A stretch of DNA of 64,000 nucleotides, from NCBI GenBank assembly GCA_963970005.1, contig CAXAMN010001336.1:1081773-1145772 (forward strand), read 5' to 3'. The stretch's first letter is position 1, and every line of letters starts with the position of its first letter. A program made the translations under genes and the position numbers. The notes under the pieces were generated by a model. That model worked only from the letters and a program-made list of their open reading frames with translations, did not search any database and was not told the origin of the DNA. Below are positions 38,901-42,197 of the stretch, one piece after another. This DNA comes from Durusdinium trenchii. Its lineage: Eukaryota; Sar; Dinophyceae; Suessiales; Symbiodiniaceae.

Positions 38901-39261
38901 TTTCTTGAGCAGTCATCGGATTTTCGTGCCTTTTCCATCCCCAGATGTGAAAGTGTGAGCCAAAAACACCGGCCCGGTGCGTTTGACAGGTTTTGAACTC
39001 CCGAACTGGTGCCCAATAAGTGGTTGAAACAATAGCTTCTTGGACCACAAACAATTTATGTGATGTTGGATGCTCTGATGCTCTATTTGAGCCGGTGGGT
39101 CCAAACCCGGATTGTCTATTAGACCTCCCTCCAGTTGTCTATTCTGTTTGGTTTCTGTGATCAACCAAGGTCCCCCCGGGAAGGACTCAACCTGCAAGGT
39201 CTCCATCGATGTCTCCGAGCTGGTCATCTGGAACAACGTGGCCAGCATCGTGCGGCGCCGA
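235..39261 (+). CDS. Giant multi-exon gene of about 15 fibronectin-III-like modules (gene span)
   Basis: At least 55 small exons encode a tandem series of divergent beta-sandwich modules. The core of each is T-P-P-x(n)-(V/I)-x-L-x-L-D-E-P-G-T-(W/Y)-C, followed at the far end by (D/E)-V-(F/Y)-C-x-A-(E/K)-D. This order of strands (Pro-rich entry, LDEPGT hairpin, 'TGLKxxTxYxVYCxAEDD' exit, visible whole at 7635-7735 and 33661-34553) is that of FN3-like domains in large surface proteins of protists and bacteria. Two module flavours alternate (A: TxWC, YIKG, DVDIEVNR, CFAEDDW; B: DPTA, LNEPGTAYC, SDSGET, YDVYCW). The two invariant cysteines per module could form one disulphide each, which suggests an extracellular location. 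The 5' end lies outside the window, so no signal peptide can be seen; the 3' end is unresolved. Function is unknown; adhesion or a cell-surface role is inferred. More than one gene in this span cannot be excluded. Confidence 0.7.
413..498 (+). CDS. FN3-like module 1, exon with AFRDVEVE motif
   Basis: Reads DFEVPEAFRDVEVEAHGS..., equivalent to HDAFRDVDIEVNR at 10360-10423. It ends at a GT donor (gtcaag). The phase at its left junction is not resolved, so the start may be off by a few bases. Confidence 0.5.
499..1673 (+). other. Intron sequence between module-1 exons
   Basis: No exon was recognised. It contains a poly-T run at 1443-1458. Several overlapping open frames on both strands near 720-1350 lack conserved motifs. 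The joining phase suggests one small exon is missing here. Confidence 0.4.
1674..1762 (+). CDS. FN3-like module 1, exit-strand exon (CFAEDDW)
   Basis: Reads GYKIVCFAEDDWVEEVQTDE, the exit strand that closes flavour-A modules. Acceptor is ggccag; donor is GT (gtaggc). It ends on a full codon, and the next exon at 2022 begins on one. Confidence 0.65.
2022..2156 (+). CDS. A-to-B linker exon (NFVAPLVANK)
   Basis: Acceptor is gaag. The exon reads in phase to SINFVAPLVANK and stops at a GC donor. The same linker recurs as SPNFVAPSLPNK (11579) and SPNFVAPLPNK (24462), always between a CFAEDDW exon and a TPP exon, which supports this call. Confidence 0.6.
2157..3019 (+). other. Intron with TTGGTC/TTC microsatellite
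   Basis: No exon recognised. Holds the simple repeat at 2582-2632. Frames in this stretch are shadows of the repeat. Confidence 0.5.
2582..2632 (+). repeat. (TTGGTC)n followed by (TTC)n microsatellite
   Basis: About five copies of a 6-base unit run directly into about six TTC units. Confidence 0.9.
3020..3109 (+). CDS. FN3-like module 2, entry exon (LRLDLTAPNLT)
   Basis: Exactly 90 nt and in phase. Reads LRLDLTAPNLTIHSTATTE, a diverged form of TLDETPPSFT. Acceptor is caacag; donor is GC (gcggtt). It joins in phase to DVIMVSVSLDEAGT at 3646. Confidence 0.65.
3646..3732 (+). CDS. FN3-like module 2, LDEAGTVWC exon
   Basis: Reads DVIMVSVSLDEAGTVWCRAL, a clear copy of the LDEPGTxWC hairpin. Acceptor is ctcgag; donor is GC (gcgcga). 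87 nt, whole codons at both ends. Confidence 0.8.
4137..4165 (+). repeat. (ATC)n microsatellite
   Basis: About ten tandem CAT/ATC triplets in an intron. Confidence 0.9.
4221..4280 (+). CDS. FN3-like module 2, internal exon
   Basis: 60-nt exon, whole codons, reading APEIVATGFLVEVQSGSVDQ between tccag and a GT donor. It is placed where flavour-B modules have the NRIIAAGW segment. Confidence 0.55.
4463..4508 (+). CDS. FN3-like module 2, internal exon (VNITAENVKG)
   Basis: 46-nt exon reading VNITAENVKGDALAR, comparable with TITMNNLENVNPLL at 21060. Acceptor is ggcag; donor is GT (gtaccg). A partial copy of its first 16 bases occurs upstream at 4334. Confidence 0.55.
4783..4868 (+). CDS. FN3-like module 2, exit-strand exon (AEVYCFARD)
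   Basis: Reads ALIWAEVYCFARDVLCLGC, the exit strand plus a CxxC pair like DCTGC at 29120. Acceptor is cgtcag; donor is GC (gcaagg). Frame is continuous with the exons at 4463 and 5253. Confidence 0.7.
5253..5431 (+). CDS. Linker plus FN3-like module 3 entry (TPPRIYVMYAESISHDTI)
   Basis: In-phase exon ending ATPPRIYVMYAESISHDTI, the entry strand of a flavour-A module (compare TPPTMRFISAEAISRDTI at 9540). Acceptor is gctgag; donor is GC (gcccga). The 5' half is Ala/Pro/Arg-rich linker. Confidence 0.75.
5775..5839 (+). CDS. FN3-like module 3, LQMDEGSKLWC exon
   Basis: Completes the split codon of the previous exon to give TIQLTLQMDEGSKLWCGVE. The GPGT turn is changed to GSK. Acceptor is acccag; donor is GT. 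Confidence 0.7.
6300..6334 (+). CDS. FN3-like module 3, exon with SLIKE (YIKG equivalent)
   Basis: 35-nt exon reading GMSTDFESLIKE, in phase with the exon at 5775 and ending at a GC donor. The frame stays open to about 6410 (Cys-containing), so a longer exon is possible. Confidence 0.45.
6335..7634 (+). other. Intron sequence in module 3
   Basis: The DVDIEVNR-equivalent exon is expected here but is not clear; a weak candidate is FDVDAPTLVTA at about 6890-6925. Nothing else was recognised. Confidence 0.3.
7635..7792 (+). CDS. FN3-like module 3, exit-strand exon (ITGLKEKTDYAYIYCFAEDD)
   Basis: Reads LSITGLKEKTDYAYIYCFAE, the most canonical FN3-like exit strand in the window. Acceptor is ggcaag. 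The 3' limit is uncertain. Confidence 0.75.
7959..8146 (+). CDS. Linker plus FN3-like module 4 entry (TLDETPPSFTEL)
   Basis: Reads SPNKMSFDATSA...VQTLDETPPSFTEL...DPT and ends at a GC donor. It joins in phase to A-SEGVIVVSFALNEPGT at 8447, giving the flavour-B consensus DPTAxEGIxVxFALNEPGT. Confidence 0.85.
8447..8517 (+). CDS. FN3-like module 4, FALNEPGTAYC exon
   Basis: Reads ASEGVIVVSFALNEPGTAYC then RAT. Acceptor is cccaag; donor is GC (gccggg). The split arginine codon is completed at 8672. Confidence 0.85.
8672..8867 (+). CDS. FN3-like module 4, SDSGET to YDVYCWAK exon
   Basis: Reads SDSGETGSEMHPNRIIAAGW ... STQYDVYCWAK in one frame. Acceptor is gaccag; donor is GC (gccaag), with whole-codon phase into 9213. 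Confidence 0.85.
9213..9309 (+). CDS. B-to-A linker exon (NYMSQSYVSTAV)
   Basis: Reads DDATTTAGFDRRNYMSQSYV then STAVGDPMLPLG. A near copy is at 21590. GC donor; the split glycine is completed at 9516. Confidence 0.85.
9516..9673 (+). CDS. FN3-like module 5, entry and LDEPGTIW exon
   Basis: Reads GATLGVWVDDSTPPTMRFIS then AEAISRDTIQVTLQLDEPGT. This single exon holds strands that are split over two or three exons in other modules. The usual cysteine after GTIW is missing (GTIWPLD). GT donor. Confidence 0.85.
10293..10423 (+). CDS. FN3-like module 5, CYYETFIKG to DVDIEVNR exon
   Basis: Acceptor is cttttcag. Reads DTEPNDAITPCYYETFIKG then HEVHDAFRDVDIEVN. It ends at a GA donor (gagcac), with the split arginine completed at 10944. 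Frames match on both sides. Confidence 0.85.
10944..10989 (+). CDS. FN3-like module 5, exit-strand exon (FCFAEDNW)
   Basis: 46-nt exon reading PETSYRIFCFAEDNW between cgccaag and a GT donor. Split codons agree with both neighbours. Confidence 0.8.
11579..11649 (+). CDS. A-to-B linker exon (SPNFVAPSLPNK)
   Basis: Reads VLKTTASVVSPNFVAPSLPN. Acceptor is cgccag. A GA donor (gagcct) gives in-phase joining to TTLDEDPPSFT at 12526. Confidence 0.6.
12481..12522 (+). repeat. 10-bp minisatellite (ccatgctccg) next to a splice acceptor
   Basis: Three perfect units plus one imperfect unit directly upstream of the exon at 12526. Confidence 0.85.
12526..12573 (+). CDS. FN3-like module 6, entry exon (TTLDEDPPSFTSL)
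   Basis: Reads TTLDEDPPSFTSLTI and ends at a GT donor, with two bases of a proline codon completed at 16029. Confidence 0.8.
13015..13121. repeat. A8C/GT8 inverted repeat
   Basis: An array of four A-runs separated by single C (13018-13049) faces two T-runs separated by G (13097-13120), with a loop of about 45 bases that contains a smaller caatct/agattg palindrome. A hairpin could form. It lies just upstream of the transposase gene and could mark its terminal region. Confidence 0.6.
13329..13875 (+). pseudogene. N-terminal part of KDZ transposase, frameshifted
   Basis: The first frame reads VHRVSEAAAEYLTDAGKQAY ... MKKRIAEPVHNKEG and stops at 13517. The +1 frame takes over without a gap at about 13510 (DREEETCRKRIREQLFGD) and runs to a stop at 13875. 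Both halves are Lys/Glu-rich and similar in style, so one indel in an originally single frame is the simplest reading; an unrecognised intron is the alternative. The second half has GVIDLDSPP, which looks like a SUMO-interacting motif (hydrophobic V-I-D-L-D). Confidence 0.5.
14244..15425 (+). CDS. KDZ-family transposase, C-terminal 390 residues
   Basis: Open frame with first ATG at 14271 and stop at 15425. The start carries a CxCGH ... CNGFGC zinc-binding-like cluster. The end has VDKFHAYGHKKSCKCNPRF, then NTAACKQVFSWFRNYARVLN and a KMHNE tail. A D-x-F-H-x-x-G-H-x-x-x-C-x-CNP motif followed by a conserved W region is what I know from Kyakuja-Dileera-Zisupton (KDZ) transposases and the related HMGXB3-type proteins, which often carry upstream CxC clusters. 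The exon is entered from an intron (13876 to about 14243). Some part of the N-terminal catalytic region may be missing. Confidence 0.65.
   Translation, partial: HAGPAHEEDMRQCVCGHRSFSLGHEIDAVVYTLAGSSSVTVKTMRCNGFGCRTTFGPNFFIDQGKKVNTACPDDVAEVLFISPKVGFHIDYLKYHAGLQFRGFLTDRAVEDVYSDTFGHEHHSGWFREMHADAILYWLALCELHPLGLHEGLIIGAEISEDALKKYDEYLHKHVFPPRKKSSITELVGDGHAKVHLKCGQGYTHQGRPRKDGKEKPYGHGWFMLVNPKNLCIVSVAPMHKPENGAVVETSLLKVLPTYPKLDGFVMDRVCGFKLSSKGAAACTQIKYWAVDKFHAYGHKKSCKCNPRFVKRLSRRFAKTNTAACKQVFSWFRNYARVLNESRPCRHQFKVLLYAKMHNEAITRKKASYLNKFTVQTKVKGKSYACTKKPAAKK
16029..16168 (+). CDS. FN3-like module 6, FALNEPGTAYC exon
   Basis: Reads NPTASNDRILVIFALNEPGT then AYCRARRVDVEPGESMHIPD. Acceptor is agccag. The 3' limit is approximate (after ILAAGW). 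The segment is split over two exons in module 4. Confidence 0.8.
17024..17108 (+). CDS. FN3-like module 6, exit-strand exon (YDVFCWAD)
   Basis: Reads ALEDETAPFDEQQQYDVFCW then AD, comparable with REDEVAPLVPGQQYDVYCW at 21140. Acceptor is gtgccag; GC donor (gcctca), though the frame stays open to 17161. Confidence 0.75.
17109..18862 (+). other. Intronic stretch between modules 6 and 7
   Basis: A linker and a TPP entry exon are expected here but not clearly found. A weak FN3-like piece reads TYICFKAHDDAVN at about 17365-17405; HEKPNFTDLE at about 18715-18745 is another weak candidate. Confidence 0.3.
18863..18988 (+). CDS. FN3-like module 7, LQLDEPGTVWC exon
   Basis: Polypyrimidine tract plus acag acceptor. 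Reads VRLQLDEPGTVWCAATEVLS and runs to AACYFQ. It ends at a GA donor (gacaga) and joins in phase to DYIKGN at 19486. Confidence 0.9.
19486..19536 (+). CDS. FN3-like module 7, DYIKGNLSSSFQVEVHE exon
   Basis: 51-nt exon, whole codons, between ctggag and a GT donor. It joins in phase to AFQDVDVEVNRI. Confidence 0.85.
19866..20138 (+). CDS. FN3-like module 7, DVDVEVNRI to CYAEDDW exon and linker
   Basis: Reads AFQDVDVEVNRI ... LQTTYQVFCYAEDDW and continues through a Ser/Ala/Asn-rich linker (NSADYVSPAGLSATSN) to a GT donor. At 273 nt it is the longest in-phase exon of the gene. Confidence 0.9.
20281..20346 (+). CDS. Linker exon ending LSTLDE
   Basis: Reads SLQSVQSFAQSMGQLSTLDE. GC donor (gcaggg); continues A-PPSFTVLEIQDPTA at 20626. 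Confidence 0.8.
20626..20709 (+). CDS. FN3-like module 8, APPSFTVLEIQDPTA exon
   Basis: Reads APPSFTVLEIQDPTAAEGIL then VISFALNE, ending at a GT donor inside the NEPGT turn, completed at 20892. Confidence 0.85.
20757..20862. repeat. Dispersed ACTAGTAGC-type repeat, copy 1
   Basis: Contains gccaggagactagtagctt followed by cttgctcctggtagcgatgc. Near copies are at 28763-28862 (same strand) and 38449-38552 (opposite strand). Confidence 0.8.
20892..20962 (+). CDS. FN3-like module 8, VGTAYC to INR exon
   Basis: Reads VGTAYCRVTRSDSGETAADM then QIN. GC donor (gcgggg) followed by a 51-nt intron; the split arginine is completed at 21014. Confidence 0.85.
21014..21173 (+). CDS. FN3-like module 8, NWNAVYDG to YDVYCWGK exon
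   Basis: Reads VLTANWNAVYDGSSNATITM ... VPGQQYDVYCWGK. It ends at a GA donor (gacccg) and joins in phase to DSANTTFGYSRPNYM. Confidence 0.9.
21590..21763 (+). CDS. B-to-A linker plus module 9 entry (TTPPSM)
   Basis: Reads SANTTFGYSRPNYMTSAYVS then APLGGYTKGVWIADTTPPSM. Here the linker and TPP strand share one exon, whereas module 5 splits them. GC donor. Confidence 0.9.
22287..22328 (+). CDS. FN3-like module 9, TQILVTLQLDEPGT exon
   Basis: 42-nt exon between ctcag and a GC donor (gccgga). Next exon continues VWCAATVPDSG. Confidence 0.85.
22531..22642 (+). CDS. FN3-like module 9, VWC to YYEDYIKG exon
   Basis: Reads VWCAATVPDSGSSSYCRPSD ... AQCYYEDYIK. GC donor. Confidence 0.85.
23420..23490 (+). 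CDS. FN3-like module 9, VYVEVNRI exon
   Basis: Reads AAEREVYVEVNRIALATGTG, matching DVDIEVNR. Acceptor is gagag, giving phase agreement with 22642; the 3' limit is approximate. Confidence 0.65.
23792..23908 (+). CDS. FN3-like module 9, exit-strand exon (LCFAQDNW)
   Basis: Reads FVMLCFAQDNWDLRTQAAYA ... SCGNETQ. Acceptor is acgcag; GT donor. Confidence 0.75.
24462..24522 (+). CDS. A-to-B linker exon (SPNFVAPLPNKVTL)
   Basis: Reads DGSPNFVAPLPNKVTLAEAG. A GC donor (gcgggc) joins in phase to G-PPFIVISAEV at 24770. The left phase is unresolved. Confidence 0.65.
24770..24868 (+). CDS. FN3-like module 10, entry exon (PPFIVISAEVN)
   Basis: Reads PPFIVISAEVNSFIAATVAS then ALTLDLTASG. Acceptor is tgccag; GT donor; in phase with 25282. 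Confidence 0.65.
25282..25360 (+). CDS. FN3-like module 10, SLEVLFSVDE exon
   Basis: Reads SLYAPTSSESSLEVLFSVDE, the strand before the DEPGT turn. GC donor (gcgtgc); continues A-STLYCLA at 25573. Confidence 0.65.
25573..25596 (+). CDS. FN3-like module 10, 24-nt micro-exon (ASTLYCLA)
   Basis: Eight codons between ctgaag and a GT donor, completing DE-ASTLYCLA. Very short exons are hard to prove; support is the frame and the motif position. Confidence 0.5.
25597..27497 (+). other. AT-richer intronic stretch in module 10
   Basis: The part at about 25850-26600 is AT-rich and has no recognisable exon. A possible exon at 26649-26730 reads EATPHVSTVAIEGQSQNCPG, but its phase is not confirmed. Confidence 0.35.
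27498..27565 (+). CDS. FN3-like module 10, exit-strand exon (SYDVHCHLEES)
   Basis: Reads SYDVHCHLEESSRTSRSPSC, a diverged YDVYCWAED. Acceptor is tggccag; canonical gtgagc donor; the split alanine is completed at 27979. Confidence 0.65.
27979..28089 (+). CDS. FN3-like module 11, entry exon (DLTPPQLSVV)
   Basis: Reads LLTAQVNDLTPPQLSVVRAS then AAEPNQITV. A GC donor splits a valine codon completed at 28145; the intron is 55 nt. Confidence 0.8.
28145..28167 (+). CDS. FN3-like module 11, 23-nt micro-exon (TLQMDEP)
   Basis: Completes ITV-TLQMDEP-G with split codons at both ends, between ctcag and a GT donor. The peptide is the exact hairpin strand expected here. Confidence 0.75.
28289..28329 (+). 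CDS. FN3-like module 11, GTVWCFSPTAIGQL exon
   Basis: 41-nt exon between tcttcag and canonical gtgagt; continues the DEPG of the previous micro-exon. Confidence 0.8.
28433..28505 (+). CDS. FN3-like module 11, MDVNKNFEASG exon
   Basis: Reads VFTHGAASKTLVGDMDVNKN then FEAS. It takes the place of the YIKG/DVDIEVN region, which is shorter in this module. GT donor; frames agree on both sides. Confidence 0.7.
28592..28634 (+). CDS. FN3-like module 11, 43-nt exon (TKPKHTEDLRVTV)
   Basis: Between ccttcag and a GT donor; split arginine completed at 29031. Confidence 0.6.
28763..28862. repeat. Dispersed CTAGTAGC-type repeat, copy 2
   Basis: Internally tandem: ctcctagtagcg(t/a) recurs three to four times, with cttgctcctagtagcgatgc and a ggccaggagcccctagtagc end as in copies 1 and 3. 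Confidence 0.8.
29031..29162 (+). CDS. FN3-like module 11, exit-strand exon (AYETYCGAEDR)
   Basis: Acceptor is ccttttgcag. Reads KKGQIHPKFRHRQETAYETY then CGAEDRATNPDCTGCTVPN. The CxxC pair is as in the exon at 4783. 3' limit approximate. Confidence 0.75.
29779..29886 (+). CDS. FN3-like module 12, LQLNEPGTAYC exon
   Basis: Reads VRGVSDSMLTVTLQLNEPGT then AYCVALSRGQAW. Canonical gtaagc donor. Confidence 0.85.
29899..29926 (+). repeat. (AG)n microsatellite just inside the intron
   Basis: Fourteen AG units starting 13 bases after the splice donor at 29886. Confidence 0.9.
30272..30379 (+). CDS. FN3-like module 12, exit-strand exon (AYDVYCWAK)
   Basis: Acceptor is ttttag. Reads SSIDINKLRNHVDEPLLTEG then TAYDVYCWAK, ending at a GT donor. 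It joins the previous exon in phase, so this module is reduced to two exons and lacks the SDSGET segment. Confidence 0.85.
31467..31574 (+). CDS. B-to-A linker exon (SYVETRFAEL ... RMPLG)
   Basis: Reads SYVETRFAELVHAPDLASVA then KLRMPLG, standing where other copies have NYMxxxYVSTAV...PLGG. 108 nt; gtaaga donor. Confidence 0.65.
32356..32418 (+). CDS. FN3-like module 13, entry exon (WDITPPVLAVIEVESRSE)
   Basis: 63 nt, in phase with 31574. GA donor (gacgga) matched by GAC at the start of the next exon. Confidence 0.8.
32799..32840 (+). CDS. FN3-like module 13, DSITVTLQLDEPGT exon
   Basis: 42-nt exon, consensus hairpin. Acceptor is gcaag; GC donor (gcgtat). Confidence 0.85.
33283..33344 (+). 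CDS. FN3-like module 13, VDPGANVTFADVFAATGG exon
   Basis: Follows PGT in phase. A GC donor (gcaggt) gives phase agreement with 33661; a GT donor four bases later would not. Confidence 0.65.
33355..33389 (+). repeat. 11-bp minisatellite (ggggtggcacc)
   Basis: About three tandem units directly after the exon at 33283. Confidence 0.8.
33661..33751 (+). CDS. FN3-like module 13, FQITVTGLARE exon
   Basis: Reads SFDIPSDSALRSFSASAFRN then FQITVTGLARE. GC donor; joins VLYYVYCAAEDDE to make a full 'TGLxxxxxYYVYCxAEDD' exit. Confidence 0.75.
34455..34553 (+). CDS. FN3-like module 13, exit-strand exon (VLYYVYCAAEDDE)
   Basis: Reads VLYYVYCAAEDDEFEDGCFQ then RNSTESPTCGNNE. 99 nt, whole codons; GC donor (gcgaga). 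Confidence 0.85.
34554..35676 (+). other. Intronic stretch between modules 13 and 14
   Basis: Phase requires at least one further linker exon here, but none was recognised. Confidence 0.3.
35677..35737 (+). CDS. FN3-like module 14, entry exon (TLDLTPPSITVVDAVSYTQ)
   Basis: Acceptor is ggccag; GC donor (gcctgg); in phase with 35941. Confidence 0.85.
35941..35973 (+). CDS. FN3-like module 14, 33-nt micro-exon (DSVTVTVSMDE)
   Basis: Eleven codons between atatcag and a GC donor (gctggg). Confidence 0.85.
36267..36329 (+). CDS. FN3-like module 14, AGTVWCTAV exon
   Basis: Completes DE-AGTVWCTAVLDLQPPPSISQI. Acceptor is tttcag; GT donor proposed, but the frame remains open far downstream (see the next entry). 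Confidence 0.8.
36330..37061 (+). other. Long open frame continuing exon 36267; exon or intron
   Basis: The frame of the 36267 exon runs without a stop to 37076, about 250 codons beyond the FN3-like match. The peptide (WPDVPLDMIDRHSVPKNLDV ... CHKCNARG) was not recognised. It may be an insertion in the module, an embedded coding fragment or a fortuitously open intron. Confidence 0.35.
37062..37095 (+). CDS. FN3-like module 14, exit-strand exon (DTEYDVYCFVQ)
   Basis: Acceptor is ccgcag. Reads the YDVYC exit strand in a frame different from the preceding long open frame, so an intron must lie between. 3' limit approximate. Confidence 0.6.
37481..37600 (+). repeat. Tandem duplication of about 65 bp in an intron
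   Basis: ggaatgaaat(t/c)ggacatgt ... gttcatgtcc ... ctccctaga occurs at 37481 and again at 37549 with a short insertion. Confidence 0.75.
37869..37934 (+). CDS. FN3-like module 15, entry exon (VIYDSTAPLL)
   Basis: Reads YTEMVATKMDAHVIYDSTAP then LL before canonical gtgagc. DSTAPLL is a diverged DTTPPxM. Confidence 0.65.
38125..38172 (+). CDS. FN3-like module 15, VAELVNISLTFDEDIQ exon
   Basis: Acceptor is ccccag; in phase with 37934. A GA donor (gagcga) joins in phase to DSTCKVSIDVSE at 39184. Confidence 0.6.
38449..38552. repeat. Dispersed CTAGTAGC-type repeat, copy 3 (inverted)
   Basis: The reverse complement reads gccaggagctactagtagct then cttgctcctagtagcgatgc, nearly the same as copy 1. 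It includes the 12-bp palindrome gctactagtagc. Confidence 0.8.
39184..39261 (+). CDS. FN3-like module 15/16 exon (DSTCKVSIDVSELVIWNN)
   Basis: 78 nt between gggaag and canonical gtacgc. Strand pattern resembles DSITVTLQLDE. It is the last exon that can be tied to the repeat gene. Confidence 0.55.
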
Positions 39262-41473
39262 GTACGCTCGGAGATGTTCACTGTATGGGGCTGAAGTGGA
39301 TGGGAAGATGTAGAGTCTAGAGTCTAGAGCATATATATATATATATATATGTTTGTTTTAAAGCATATTCTGTGACTGACTATGGGATCTATGCTGGGTC
39401 TTGAGCAGGTGCTTGGGGTGGGTTTTGAAAGTCAAGCTCACGGCAAGAGGATCTAATCACATTACGGGAAGACGTTCATGAGGACGTTCAAGCCAGATTC
39501 CTAAGCGTTGGATTGGGTCCAGAAAGGTTACTGCTTTCGGGTGTGTTGGTGTGATGCAACGCATCTACCCATCGCAGCTTGGACCGACCAATCGGACCAA
39601 TCCCCGAGAAACAACACACAAACACCGAGCCCATCAAGAACCACCTGGGACTTTTGTTCTGCTCTTTCTGGGCTCCCAAACCCAATGTCCTCTCAGGATT
39701 TCTAGACGTTTTAGACCTCCAAGAATCACCCACCGGGGTCCCTGCCTGCTCGGCTCAGCCTGGCTCGGTGCACGGCGGCCTCAGCAGCGGATCCTGGCGG
39801 ATCTCGGTGCCGTCGGGCGCTCTGCAAGACCTCGCAGGCGCGCAAGCCGCGGGAAACCGCCCCACAGCAGCGGCACATGGAGGGACCTACTGAGTCTTTG
39901 TATGCCTTCGTGTATGTAATTCATGTATAGTAATTCTTGGTTGACTGTGCCTTGAATCAGGTGAAAGCGGTTTGAGAGGATTGGTTTTTAGGGAGTCTTG
40001 ATGAACTTAGTGAACGACGCAAGCTTGTGTGAGATTTTGATGGCTGTGCATGTAACGCCGGCACCATCGGTGGTGAGTGATGACCTCTCCCAACTTCCCT
40101 CTTAAGCCATCTGCGCCTGGCACCTGCGGATTTTCACCCCCAAGGAATTTTTGACTCCACAGTTTTTTCGTGAAAAAAGCTAACTGCGCAGTTTTTGGAC
40201 GTCGACGCAGATCAGCCTGCCTGATCAAATTGGCGACACGGGGAGCGGCACACGGGAACACCGCCTCCTGTGCTCAGGCAATTCCTTCGCAGGCATTCCA
40301 GACGGATCATATAGCTTGCAGGTGTGAGATCACAAACTTGTGCGAGGACCCAGTGAGGACCCAGTTTCTGCATTCTAAAAGTGGGGTGGGGGTCAAGATT
40401 TGAAGCAACGTAGTAGTTGGTCATTTGCAATTAGACATCGGGACAATCACTTAACTACTGTAATTAGCGTTGCATAGCGTTACTGGTTGCAAAAAAGGGG
40501 AAGACCCATGTCCTTTCATCATTGCTCGACTCAAGTGCCAACGCATATTTCAACTTGAGCTTCTGAGGTAGGTGACGATGACGAAGAACGATACACAGAC
40601 GAGGAGACCGACTTATATCGATTATAACCGCTCTGCCGGCATGTAGGTCTTTGCAAGTGGTCATGCGCGTGGTAGTTATACAAGATATCACAAGACCTAC
40701 TTTTGTGTGGCTCCCTATGGGGCAAAATGACAAGATAGTGCTCTTGAACTGTTTTTTTTTGTTTTCGACGCCCCCCCCCACGTTCCATTGTCCGCCGAAC
40801 CCGCAGGGATGACGAGGGGGACCACTTTGTCACAAGGAGGCAATGGAGTTGTGCAGTGCAGGGAAGTTGCTTCATGTCATGTCTCCCAGCGATGGTTTTA
40901 TGGATAATCTGCAGGAAACCCACAGTTTGGTGAAAACAAGCAGGTGTTTCCCTTGCACGAATCGATTGAATGTCTCTTTTGAGACTATGGATTGCATTAG
41001 CTTGAGCTGTTCTTGCGTCACCGGATGGTCTTTTAGGCCAGGATTTGGGAAGAAGAAACAAGGATTGCATTACTGGCTTTGTAAAAACAGTAATATCATC
41101 TCAGCACTCTCACTGCTGCTCCATCCAAGAGATTCAGTTGTTCTCCTAGTCTCCTCATCAACTATTAATAGATTAACTGTTTGGACTCAGATGACTTCAC
41201 CAATAAGGGAAACCCTTGACCCAATCAAAAGCCAGAGGTCCGATACGTCCAGTGGCAGTTCATTCGGTCAAGAAACTGGAGCTTTTCAACTACAGAACTT
41301 ATAACTTATAGTAATATAGACTTGTATGTACCAGCTTCTTCAAAGTGACCTTTGATTTCCTAAGTGACCCTTAAACAGGGCCTAAGCCACCGAACCAACT
41401 GGGAGCTCAGTGTGGGTCACTTTGAAGAACCCCATGATTTCCCATCCCCAGTCGGCCCAGAGACCGGGGGGTC
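39262..41473 (+). other. Region with no firm exon
   Basis: A GC-rich frame at 39758-39893 (SVHGGLSSGSWRISVPSGAL, then a stop) could be the last exon of the repeat gene. (AT)n at 39331-39350. Overlapping open frames at 40531-41304 on both strands have no recognised motif. Confidence 0.3.
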
Positions 41474-41560
41474 TTGTTCCGAATTCGTTCCGAAAAGGCC
41501 GTGGAGGACACGAAGATCGCAGAACAGCTGAGCTCGCGGAGGGCCCGTGTGGCCAATTGC
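41474..41560 (+). CDS. Possible coiled-coil exon
   Basis: Reads RSEKAVEDTKIAEQLSSRRA. A second Lys/Glu/Ala-rich stretch in another frame follows at 41580-41665 (ADALRIGKEARDKIGAAAA). They may be parts of the gene ending at 42645. Splice sites not resolved. Confidence 0.35.
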
Positions 41561-41944
41561 TTCATGTTGTCTCTCTCGGCGTGTCGCTCGAAAAGAGGCG
41601 GACGCCTTAAGGATCGGCAAAGAGGCGCGAGACAAAATCGGTGCTGCTGCCGCTGTGACAGTCAGTCTCTATAGATGAAGGTTGTGGAGGTGAACCGTGT
41701 TGGAGAAGTATTTAAATCAACGCATGCAAGACCATGTAAGTCACCAGAGCAAATCAGTGCTTGTGTTTGAGAACTGCCCAAACATCCCGCAAGTTCGGAT
41801 CTTTTGATTCCACAGACCAGCCTCAAACACTTTCAGTTGTTATGCCTCAGTTGGGCTCAACCCGGGAGTATTAACTCATGGTGTGAACGTTGTACCGGGC
41901 CGGACTTCGATCCGGCCCCCCGCGCGGAACCGGCACAGGGGACG

Positions 41945-42197
41945 ATGCAGGGATACCTGCCAGTGCCGATGGTCCCCATCGTGCCCATGCAGGTGCCAGG
42001 GCAGGTGCCGCAGATGGTGCCGCAGATGGTGCCGCAGGTGGTGCCGATGCAGGTGCCGCAGATGGTGCCGCAGGTGGTGCCGCAGGTGGTGCCGCAGGTG
42101 GTGCCGCAGGTGGTGCCCATGAGCGAGGAAGCCTTGCGAGAAGCCGTGCTCTTGGAGACCTTAGCGAGACTTTTGAGGGAGAAGATTGGCACAGCAG
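41945..42197 (+). CDS. Val-Pro-Gln repeat protein, penultimate exon
   Basis: Reads MQGYLPVPMVPIVPMQVPGQ, then a VPQ(M/V) repeat, then SEEALREAVLLETLARLLRE. The frame is also open upstream of the ATG (CTGPDFDPAPRAEPAQGT), so the exon may begin near 41886. The GT donor leaves one base that pairs with the exon at 42407. The peptide suggests a flexible Pro-rich stretch before a helix; function not recognised. Confidence 0.6.
41985..42119 (+). repeat. 12-bp coding minisatellite (gtgccgcag(g/a)tg)
   Basis: About eleven units encoding V-P-Q-(V/M) and V-P-M-Q. It creates spurious open frames on both strands (GAAGGAAGG..., GTTCGTTCG...). Confidence 0.9.

Noticed and set aside
40531..41304. Overlapping long frames on both strands (179 and 153 codons)
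   Set aside because: No recognised motif, no splice partner, and both strands equally open; not reported as genes.
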